From contig DATJOK010000019.1 in assembly GCA_035507155.1 (NCBI GenBank), forward strand, positions 1 to 22,618: a stretch of 22,618 nt of DNA, given 5' to 3'. Of this stretch, positions 16,748 to 22,618 are shown one piece after another; the stretch's first letter is position 1; the number at the start of each line of letters is the position of its first letter. The translations under genes were made by a program, and so were the position numbers. The notes beneath the pieces are model-generated. The model had not been told where the DNA came from and searched no databases. It was given only the letters and a program-made list of their open reading frames with translations. Origin of the DNA: DASZHJ01 sp035507155. GTDB lineage: Bacteria; Pseudomonadota; Alphaproteobacteria; ATCC43930; CGMCC-115725.

Positions 16748-17571
16748 TGAGCGCGGCAACCGCATTGCGCTTCCAGGCCGCGCGCGTGGCGCGCCGGCTG
16801 CTGCGCGCCTGGGAAGGCCGGCAGGCGCCGGGCTGGGAGGATCTGGAGCGCGAGCTCGATCTCTGGCATCGGCAGGGCCGCAAGGCGGTCTTCTGGTGGC
16901 GCGACGACGACGCACGGACCGAGAGCGCCGCCCTCGACCGGCTGCTCGCTCTCTCCGACCGGCTCGCCATGCCGCTGGGCCTTGCGGTGATCCCGGTCGG
17001 CGCCGAGCCGTCCCTGGCGCGGCGCCTGGCGCGGAGCCGGCGCGTGCGTGCCTTGCAGCACGGCTTCGACCACAGCGATCATGCGCCCGCTGGCCGGCCG
17101 AAGTCGGAGCTCTCCGCCACGCGCTCGCCCGAGGAAGTGCGCCGGCAGCTCGAGGACGGCCGGAGCCGGCTCGCGGCGCTCTTCGGTGAGCGTTTCCTGC
17201 CGGTGCTGGTGCCGCCCTTCAACGAGATGTCGCCGCATCTCGCCGCCGCAGTGCGCGCGGCCGGCTACGGCTTCGTCTCCGTCTACGGCGATTTCCCCGG
17301 CCTCGCGGTGGCCAGCCGGAACATCCATCTCGACATCATCGACTGGCCGACCGGCGAGGCAGCGGCGGTGGCGGTCAACGTGCGCCGCGCTATCGCTGCG
17401 CTCCGGCTCCGGCGCTATGGAATCCTGCCGGCAGAAGCGCCGATCGGCGTGGTCTCCCACCACCTCGTCCACGACGCCGCAATCTGGTCGCTGGCGGAGG
17501 AACTGCTCGGACGGCTGGTGCGTCATCCGGCCGTGATCGCGCCCGATGTCGGCCAGATTTTCGTGGCGTGA
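16747..17571 (+). CDS. Polysaccharide deacetylase family (NodB-type, CE4-like) protein
   Basis: This 274-residue cytoplasmic-looking protein has no signal peptide. The metal site seems present: Asp triplet D53-D55 in 'FWWRDDDA' stands for the NodB motif 1, 'QHGFDHSDH' with H105 and H109 gives the HxxxH motif 2, 'PPFNEM' (156-161) corresponds to motif 3, and 'VVSHHLVHD' with H238/H239 would supply the late catalytic His. Such enzymes remove N- or O-acetyl groups from sugars. The lack of an export signal suggests action on a cytoplasmic or lipid-linked precursor. Its ATG shares one base with the stop of the second GT87 gene, so it is translationally coupled to it. Confidence 0.85.
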   Translation: MSAATALRFQAARVARRLLRAWEGRQAPGWEDLERELDLWHRQGRKAVFWWRDDDARTESAALDRLLALSDRLAMPLGLAVIPVGAEPSLARRLARSRRVRALQHGFDHSDHAPAGRPKSELSATRSPEEVRRQLEDGRSRLAALFGERFLPVLVPPFNEMSPHLAAAVRAAGYGFVSVYGDFPGLAVASRNIHLDIIDWPTGEAAAVAVNVRRAIAALRLRRYGILPAEAPIGVVSHHLVHDAAIWSLAEELLGRLVRHPAVIAPDVGQIFVA

Positions 17572-17596
17572 TGCGGATCACGGACGGTACTGGTTG

Positions 17597-17610
17597 TTAA
17601 TCTGTATTAA
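17597..17610. promoter_or_regulatory. AT-rich inverted repeat upstream of the family 2 glycosyltransferase
   Basis: TTAAT (17597-17601) and ATTAA (17606-17610) form a 5-bp inverted repeat with a 4-base spacer, in a 125-base gap that is AT-rich for this window. TGATAT at 17631-17636 could be a -10 element. This suggests the family 2 glycosyltransferase has its own promoter. Confidence 0.35.
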
Positions 17611-17696
17611 ACGCGTCGTTGCTCAGGACATGATATGTTTCCCGGCGATTGCGGCGTGGAGGGACGCCGCGGCGCGGGTGGCGAATTTTGGGGGCA

Positions 17697-18653
17697 ATGG
17701 AAATGGCTGAGCTCAGCGCCACGATCGTGATTCCGACCAAGAACCGCAAGGACGACCTGCGTCGTGCGATCGTCTCCTGCCTCAATCAGACGGTGCCGCT
17801 GGAAGTGCTCGTCATCGACGACGGCTCGACGGATGGCACCGCCGAGATGGTGAAGCGCGAGTTTCCCGGCATCCGCTTCCATCGCGAGGAGGTCTCGAAG
17901 GGCGCTACCGCCGAGCGCAATCGCGGCGTCCGGATGGCCTCGGCCTCGATCGTGTTCTCGATCGACGACGATGCGGATTTTCCCTCCCGCCACACCGTCG
18001 AGCAAACGCTCGCCGAGTTCGATGCGCCCGAGGTGGGCGTCGTCAGCATTCCGCTCATCAACGTCAACCAGAGTCCGGAGGTTCTGCAGCGCGCGCCGAG
18101 CCGTGACGGCATCTGGGTGCGCGACATCTTCTGGGGCGGCGCCTGCGCGGTCCGGCGCGAGGTCTTCCTGCAAGTCGGCGGCTATCGCGAGTATCTCCGC
18201 CAGCAGCACGAGGAGGACGATCTCGCGATCCGCATTCTCGATGCCGGGTATTTCACCCGGCTCGGCAACGCGGATCCCATTCATCACTATGAGTCGCCGA
18301 TCCGCGATCGCCGGCGGCACGACATCCTGGGCGGGCGCAACAAGGTGCTGTTCGCCTGGCACAACGTGCCGATGCCGGATTTCATGCTCTACCTGCCGGC
18401 GACCGTCATCAAGACGCTCCTGAAGGGCTTCCGCGAGGGGCGGGGCCCGCGCTCTGCCCTCGGCATCGCCAAGGGGCTCTACGCGATGATCGACCAGTTC
18501 AGGGAGCGCAAGCCGGTGAAGCGCGAGACCTTCCGCCTGTACCGGCGCCTGCGCAGCTCGATCGGCATCAGGATCGAGGACGCGAAGCGGTCGGTGCGCT
18601 GGGGCGAGACGGCGGGCTTTCCGGTCGGGGAGCCGCAGGCGCCGCGCGGCTGA
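17697..18653 (+). CDS. Family 2 glycosyltransferase
   Basis: This 318-residue soluble GT-A fold enzyme has the opening 'ATIVIPTKNRKDDLRRAI' (residues 8-25), the nucleotide-binding acidic pair in 'VIDDGSTDGT' (D41, D42), the metal-binding DxD in 'SIDDDADFPS' (D90-D92), and 'WGGACAVRREVFLQVGGY' followed by 'EEDDLAIRI', the usual acceptor-site ED motif. It transfers a sugar from a nucleotide donor. No membrane segment is evident. Two ATGs compete, 17697 and 17703; the GGGGG at 17690-17694 is closer to the ideal distance for 17703. A gap of 125 bases with its own regulatory-looking DNA separates it from the deacetylase, and a terminator follows its stop. Confidence 0.93.
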   Translation: MEMAELSATIVIPTKNRKDDLRRAIVSCLNQTVPLEVLVIDDGSTDGTAEMVKREFPGIRFHREEVSKGATAERNRGVRMASASIVFSIDDDADFPSRHTVEQTLAEFDAPEVGVVSIPLINVNQSPEVLQRAPSRDGIWVRDIFWGGACAVRREVFLQVGGYREYLRQQHEEDDLAIRILDAGYFTRLGNADPIHHYESPIRDRRRHDILGGRNKVLFAWHNVPMPDFMLYLPATVIKTLLKGFREGRGPRSALGIAKGLYAMIDQFRERKPVKRETFRLYRRLRSSIGIRIEDAKRSVRWGETAGFPVGEPQAPRG

Positions 18654-18656
18654 CGC

Positions 18657-18681
18657 GACGGCTAATCCGCCGTCACCTTTT
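18657..18681 (+). terminator. Rho-independent terminator after the glycan gene run
   Basis: GACGGC (18657-18662) pairs with GCCGTC (18669-18674) around a 6-base loop and is followed by ACCTTTT (18675-18681). It begins three bases after the stop of the family 2 glycosyltransferase. Its right arm lies inside the last codons of the convergent bactofilin gene. Confidence 0.65.
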
Positions 18682-19165
18682 CGGCGGTGATCGCCTCGTC
18701 GCAGGTCACCGTTCCCGTCAGGCGGCCGCCGCGCTCGATCTCGATCTCGGCGTACTTCACCTTGGCGGAGACCTGGCCCGGTGCGCAGACGAGGAGGCGG
18801 CCCTTCACGGTGAGCTCGCCCTCGAAGCGGCCGCGGATCTCGGCGGTCTCCACCACCGCGGAGCCGGCGAAAAGACCACCCTCGGCGATGGCGATGTCGC
18901 GGCAATCCTTGATGTTGGCCTTGACGGTGCCCTCGACGACCAGCCGGTCGCAGGCGCTGATCTCGCCGGAAAGCACGATCTCGCGCCCCACCACCAGGGT
19001 GCGCGTGGCGGTGCCGGTGGGGGCGGCGCGGCTCACCGACCAGGCGTTCTCCCCGGCGGTGGCGCTGGCGCGCGCGGCTTCGCTCGCCGCGGTGCTCGGT
19101 GGCGGCACTGTGGAGAGCGGCTCGGGCGGCGTGGGCCTGCGAATATTTCCGAGCAGATTGGCCAT
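18662..19165 (-). CDS. Bactofilin (polymer-forming cytoskeletal protein, DUF583)
   Basis: Bactofilins form non-nucleotide-dependent filaments at the membrane and place cell-wall or envelope enzymes. The 167-residue protein has a Pro/Ala/Ser-rich N-terminal tail (1-50), then the beta-helical core from 'TLVVGREIVLSGEISACDRL' (about 57-76) with repeating 'VEGTVKANI', 'FAGSAVVETAEIRGRFEGEL' and 'VKGRLLVCAPGQVSAKV' turns, and a short tail. An N-terminal 'MANLLGNIRR' may help membrane attachment. The ATG at 19163-19165 is chosen because GGGGAGGA lies six bases upstream. It converges on the glycan cluster, 8 bases from the glycosyltransferase stop, so it is on a separate transcript. Confidence 0.92.
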   Translation of the reverse strand: MANLLGNIRRPTPPEPLSTVPPPSTAASEAARASATAGENAWSVSRAAPTGTATRTLVVGREIVLSGEISACDRLVVEGTVKANIKDCRDIAIAEGGLFAGSAVVETAEIRGRFEGELTVKGRLLVCAPGQVSAKVKYAEIEIERGGRLTGTVTCDEAITAEKVTAD

Positions 19166-19281
19166 GTTAGTCCTCCCCATTGCCGCGCAAAGTGAAGCCT
19201 ACCATACCGGCGGCGGATGGCGCTCCGGGGGAGTCAAATTTGGGATCGTCGGCGGAATCGGCGCGTGCTCCGCGTGGCGAA

Positions 19282-19797
19282 TCACGCCTCCGACTGCCAG
19301 GTGACGCGGACGAAATAGGCCTTCTCGTCGAAATGCACCTCGAGCCTGCCGCGATGGGCGCGGTGGATCGCGTCGCCGATCCGGCGCGGCAGGTGGATGT
19401 CGGTCGTGTTAATGACGATCTCGCGTGGTGCTTCGACGATTTCCATGATGCGGTTCATCGGATGCTCGGTCTTCTCCGCCTCCTCCTGATGCCGCGCGAG
19501 ATTGAGGAGCTCGCTCTTCAGCTGTCCGGCGAGCTCTCCCGAGAGTGTGACGACGCCGGCGGGGTAGTGATCGTTGGTGCGCAGGCAGGCCTGGCAGAGC
19601 GTCTCCTGGGCGTTCTCCGGACGGCGCGCCCACTGCCAGCGGCCCTGGTGATAGACGGCGCCGCACTGCGGGCAGGCGGTCGGTTCCGCGAGCTTCTGCG
19701 GCCGCTTGTAGGGATCGATCCGATGCTCCTCCTGGGCATGGCCCCAGCGGCGTCCGCCGCCATGGGTTCCCCCCTGCGAGCCGTGGCCATCTGTCAT
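19282..19797 (-). CDS. BCAM0308-type zinc-binding protein
   Basis: This 171-residue protein has a Gly/His-rich N-terminus (1-25), then 'YKRPQKLAEPTACPQCGAVY' (30-49) with C42/C45, 'CQACLRTNDHYPAGVVTLSG' (68-87) with C68/C71, and the C-terminal part 'HPMNRIMEIVEAPREIVINT' ending in a small alpha/beta unit. This matches the family named after BCAM0308 of Burkholderia cenocepacia, a gene of its low-oxygen-activated locus. Biochemical function is unknown; the layout resembles the NMD3-like zinc domain of ribosome-linked proteins. GGAGGA is five bases before the ATG. The FNR-type box upstream agrees with low-oxygen expression. Confidence 0.85.
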   Translation of the reverse strand: MTDGHGSQGGTHGGGRRWGHAQEEHRIDPYKRPQKLAEPTACPQCGAVYHQGRWQWARRPENAQETLCQACLRTNDHYPAGVVTLSGELAGQLKSELLNLARHQEEAEKTEHPMNRIMEIVEAPREIVINTTDIHLPRRIGDAIHRAHRGRLEVHFDEKAYFVRVTWQSEA

Positions 19798-19825
19798 CGC
19801 ATCCTCCGGTCGCTCAGATAATTAC

Positions 19826-19867
19826 ATCATCCGCGATCGCGAACGCGGTTGCGTTGACATGGGTCAA
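19826..19867 (-). promoter_or_regulatory. FNR/FixK-type box and class II promoter for the BCAM0308-type gene
   Basis: TTGAC-ATGG-GTCAA (19854-19867) is a perfect 5+5 inverted repeat matching the FNR/FixK consensus TTGAY-N4-RTCAA. Reading towards the gene, GATGAT at 19831-19826 matches four of six -10 positions and is centred 32 bases from the box centre, as expected when the activator sits at -41.5. The implied start is near 19819, giving a leader of about 22 bases that contains the GGAGGA ribosome-binding site. Confidence 0.7.
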
Positions 19868-19917
19868 GGGCCGGGCAGCGACCGCGCGCGGTGCGCGAGA
19901 CGCAGGAATCTGGCCCG

Positions 19918-21822
19918 CTAGAGGAAGCCGATGGAGATCCAGGGCACCAGCGCCACCACGATGAGGGCCAGCAGCAGGGCGCCGAGATAGGGCCAGATCC
20001 GCGTCATCGCGGCGTCGGGTGAGACGCGGCCGATGGCGCAGGCGGCATAGAAGCCGACGCCGAAGGGGGGCGCGAAGAGGCCCAGTCCCATGGCGAGGAT
20101 CACCACCATCGCGTAATGCACCTCGTGCACGCCGATGGCGCGCGCCACCGGGAAGAGCAGCGGCCCGAACAGCACGATCGCGGGAATTCCCTCGAGCACG
20201 CTGCCCAGCACGGTGAAGACCAGGATGGAGACGGCGAGGAAGCCCAGATGGCCGCCGGGCATCGCCGCCATCGTGGCGACGAGGGCGCGCGAGAAGCCCG
20301 ATTGCGTCAACGCCCAGGCCATCGAGGTGGCAGCGCCGATGATCAGCAGGATCGCGCCCGAGAGCGAGGCGGTCTCCACCAGGATCGGATAGAGCCGGCG
20401 CCAGTCGAGCCTGCCGTAGACGAAGCGATAGACGAGCGCGCCCACCAGCAGCGTGTAGACGACACCGACGGTCGAGACCTCCGTCGCCGTCGCGACACCC
20501 TCGACCACAGTGGCACGGATCAGGACGGGAAGCGCCAGCGCGGGGATCGCGATCACGAAGCGCCGGAGGATTTCACCGGCACCGGCGCGGCGCACGCCGC
20601 TGAGGTCGTCGTCGCGGGACCGGAGCGCCGCGACCGCCACCAGGGCCAGCGCGCCCACCGCCGCCGGCAGCAGGCCACCGGCGAAGAGCGCCGCGATCGA
20701 GACGCCGGTCACCGATCCGATGGTGATGAGGACGAGGCTTGGCGGAATGGTCTCCGCCATCGCGCCGGAGGAGGCCAGCAGCGCCACCAGCTCGCCGGGC
20801 TTGGCGCCGCGCCGCGTCATCTCCGGAAACAGCACCGGCGCCACCGCCGCCATGTCGGCGGCCTTGGAGCCGGAGATGCCGGAGACCAGGTACATGGCGC
20901 CCAGCAGCACATAGGAGAGCCCGCCGCGCACATGGCCCAAAAGCGAGGCGATGAAATCCACCAGCACCCGGGCGATCCGCGTCATCTCGATGAGGAGGCC
21001 GAGGAAGACGAAGAGCGGCACCGCCAGCAGCACCAGGGATGACATCCCCTCGTCCATGCGGCTCACCACGATGGTGAGCGGCGCGCGGGTGACGAGCGCC
21101 AGGTAGGAGAGCGTCGAGACGCCGAAGGCGAAGGCGATCGGCACGCCCAGCAGCACGGAAGCGCCGACCAGGCCGATGAAGAACACCACCAGATTGAAGT
21201 TCCCCATGGCGATGAGCAGCGGCTTGGCGACCCAGAGCGCCGCGGCGACGGCGGCGACGACGGCGAGAGCGCTCAGCACCTCGCGTAGGCTCGAGCGCTC
21301 GATGAGCCGGGCCACGGCGATCACCATCATCAAGAGCGCGCCGACGCCGATGGCGGCGACCCTGAGTCCGTCGGGGAGGCCGAGCGCCGGCGTGGTGATC
21401 GGCCACTGCACCTCGACATAGACCTTGGCCGGCAGGATGATCTCCAGCACGAAAACGGCGACGATGAGCGCCGCCAGGGTGTCGAGCGAGCCGCGCCAGC
21501 GCGCGGGCGCGCGCGCCACCAGCGCGGTCAGTCGCATGTGCTCGTCGCGCCGGAGCGCGATCACTGCGCCCAGCATGGCAAGCCAGAGGAACAGCACCGA
21601 GGCGAGCTCGTCCGACCAGGTGAGCGGACGGTCGACGACGTAGCGCGAGACCACGCCGGCGAACAGCACGACGACCTCGACCACCACGAGCGCCGCCGCA
21701 GGCACCTCGGTCAGGAGCGCGAGCGCGCGATCGAGCCGGTCGAAGCGGCGCCGCGCCGGCGCGACCGGCAGCGTCGCGGCCGCCACCGCTTCCGGTGTCA
21801 GAGTTGCCGCGTCGCGGGCCAT
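19918..21822 (-). CDS. TRAP transporter fused permease (DctQ-DctM)
   Basis: This 634-residue inner-membrane protein joins the small and large TRAP subunits. The DctQ part (about 35-190) shows 'SRYVVDRPLTWSDELASVLF' (59-78) and 'ALRRDEHMRL'. The DctM part (from about 205) has many hydrophobic spans with 'LLGVPIAFAFGVS', 'GLSYVLLGAMYLVSGISGSK', 'SSGAMAETIPPSLVLITIGS' and 'GLGLFAPPFGVGFYAACAI'. TRAP systems import organic acids and similar solutes using an ion gradient. The start at ATG 21820-21822 lies 16 bases after the stop of the binding-protein gene; the frame is open further upstream and no strong ribosome-binding site is visible, so translation may be coupled. Fused QM proteins of this length are common. 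Confidence 0.93.
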   Translation of the reverse strand: MARDAATLTPEAVAAATLPVAPARRRFDRLDRALALLTEVPAAALVVVEVVVLFAGVVSRYVVDRPLTWSDELASVLFLWLAMLGAVIALRRDEHMRLTALVARAPARWRGSLDTLAALIVAVFVLEIILPAKVYVEVQWPITTPALGLPDGLRVAAIGVGALLMMVIAVARLIERSSLREVLSALAVVAAVAAALWVAKPLLIAMGNFNLVVFFIGLVGASVLLGVPIAFAFGVSTLSYLALVTRAPLTIVVSRMDEGMSSLVLLAVPLFVFLGLLIEMTRIARVLVDFIASLLGHVRGGLSYVLLGAMYLVSGISGSKAADMAAVAPVLFPEMTRRGAKPGELVALLASSGAMAETIPPSLVLITIGSVTGVSIAALFAGGLLPAAVGALALVAVAALRSRDDDLSGVRRAGAGEILRRFVIAIPALALPVLIRATVVEGVATATEVSTVGVVYTLLVGALVYRFVYGRLDWRRLYPILVETASLSGAILLIIGAATSMAWALTQSGFSRALVATMAAMPGGHLGFLAVSILVFTVLGSVLEGIPAIVLFGPLLFPVARAIGVHEVHYAMVVILAMGLGLFAPPFGVGFYAACAIGRVSPDAAMTRIWPYLGALLLALIVVALVPWISIGFL

Positions 21823-21838
21823 GGCCGCAGCGAGCGTT

Positions 21839-22618
21839 TCAGGCGAGCGTGCCGGTGTATTTCTCCAAAAGCGCCCAGGCCTCGTCGCCGAGCTTCTGCT
21901 TCCATTCCGAATAGAAGCCGGCGCTCTTGAGGGCGGCACGGAAGGAGGCAGGGTCCGGCGTGTTCAGCACCATGCCCATCGCCTTGAGCCCGTCGGCCAG
22001 GGTGGCGTTGAGCTTGGCGATGTCCTCGCGATCCCGGATCGCGGCTGCGTTCAGGTTGCGGCTGACGATCTCCTGCAGCTCGGGCGGCAGCCTCGACCAG
22101 GAATTGGCGTTGGCGAGGAACCAGAAGCCGTCCCACATGTGGTTGGTGAAGGAGCAGTATTTCTGCACCTCGTAGAGCTTCGCGGTATCAATGATGGCGA
22201 GTGGATTTTCTTGCCCTTCCGCCAGCTTGGTCTGCAGCGCGGAATAGACCTCGCTGAAGTTGATGCTGATCGGCGCGGCGCCGAAAGCCTTGAACATCGA
22301 GGTCCAGAGCGGGCTCACCGGCACGCGGATCTTGAAGCCTTTGAGGTCCTCGGCGGTGTTGATCGGCTTGGTGCTGCTGGTCATCTGCCGATAGCCGTTG
22401 TCCCACATCTTCTCGAAGGCGTGGAGGCCGGCCTTGTCGATGGCGCCGCGCACATGGGCCCCGAGCTCGCCGTCCATCGCCTTCCAGACGGTGTCGTAAT
22501 CCTTGAAGGCGAAGCCGATGCCGTTGATCGAGGCCACCGGCACCAGGGTCGCCAGGATCAGGCCCGAGATGGTGAAAAGGTCGATGGCGCCGGTGCGCAC
22601 CTGGGACAGCATGTCGGT
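21839..22618 (-). CDS. TRAP transporter substrate-binding protein (DctP family), 5' end outside window
   Basis: The last 259 residues of a periplasmic solute-binding protein are visible; the frame runs off the right edge (two more codons precede the ATG at 22610-22612). Signatures include 'INTAEDLKGFKIRVPVSPLW', whose Arg is the family's carboxylate-binding residue, 'SINFSEVYSALQTKLAEGQE' and 'YSEWKQKLGDEAWALLEKY' at the end. The position before 'Q-EN' and the nature of the pocket do not reveal the ligand, although the conserved Arg suggests a carboxylate. It is the upstream gene of the operon with the fused permease. Signal peptide and start lie outside. Confidence 0.92.
   Translation of the reverse strand, partial: TDMLSQVRTGAIDLFTISGLILATLVPVASINGIGFAFKDYDTVWKAMDGELGAHVRGAIDKAGLHAFEKMWDNGYRQMTSSTKPINTAEDLKGFKIRVPVSPLWTSMFKAFGAAPISINFSEVYSALQTKLAEGQENPLAIIDTAKLYEVQKYCSFTNHMWDGFWFLANANSWSRLPPELQEIVSRNLNAAAIRDREDIAKLNATLADGLKAMGMVLNTPDPASFRAALKSAGFYSEWKQKLGDEAWALLEKYTGTLA

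Noticed and set aside
15320..16915. Minus-strand open frame of 531 codons across the second GT87 gene
   Set aside because: Same compositional shadow; the plus strand carries a clear paralogue with membrane segments.
19881..19892. Perfect 12-bp palindrome ACCGCGCGCGGT after the TRAP permease
   Set aside because: Alternating GC runs form such palindromes often in this composition. There is no T-run, so I did not call it a terminator.

Overview
The window is strongly GC-rich throughout, with GC-biased third codon positions that leave long open shadow frames on both strands. The gene families suggest an alphaproteobacterium of the Rhodospirillales or Hyphomicrobiales kind: bacterial Ku, a DUF6496 protein, an Hsp20-Lon pair, a chemoreceptor, a fused TRAP permease, a bactofilin and a BCAM0308-type protein. 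The lineage is an inference. I see no rRNA, tRNA, CRISPR array, insertion sequence or phage gene.

Left part (1-5116). The 3' end of a beta-galactosidase-like gene meets a small zinc-ribbon gene at overlapping stop codons. A 60-residue membrane protein and a gene-poor stretch follow. A basic DUF6496 protein and the DNA-end-binding protein Ku are divergent across a region with a hairpin and a 13-bp direct repeat. Next come a 68-residue coiled-coil protein and an FAD-dependent aromatic-ring hydroxylase.

Middle part (5117-11269). A small heat-shock protein and Lon protease form a proteostasis pair, and a 9-bp hairpin upstream of hsp20 may act as an RNA thermometer. Lon converges on a methyl-accepting chemotaxis receptor. 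Both stop codons lie in one perfect 11-bp-stem palindrome. An antibiotic-biosynthesis-monooxygenase-fold protein and a RidA-family protein lacking the usual arginine follow.

Glycan region (11270-19165). From a good promoter at 11365, six genes run in one direction: two acyltransferase-3 proteins, two tandem GT87 glycosyltransferase paralogues, a NodB-type deacetylase and a family 2 glycosyltransferase. Overlapping start and stop codons couple the GT87 pair and the deacetylase. A terminator ends the run, and a convergent bactofilin follows. Together they look like a locus that makes or decorates an acylated, partly deacetylated surface polysaccharide. This is the best candidate for an undescribed system here.

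Right part (19166-22618). A BCAM0308-type zinc protein is preceded by a symmetric FNR/FixK-type box placed as in a class II activated promoter, which suggests low-oxygen control. The window ends in a TRAP transporter operon: a substrate-binding protein cut by the right edge and a fused DctQ-DctM permease.
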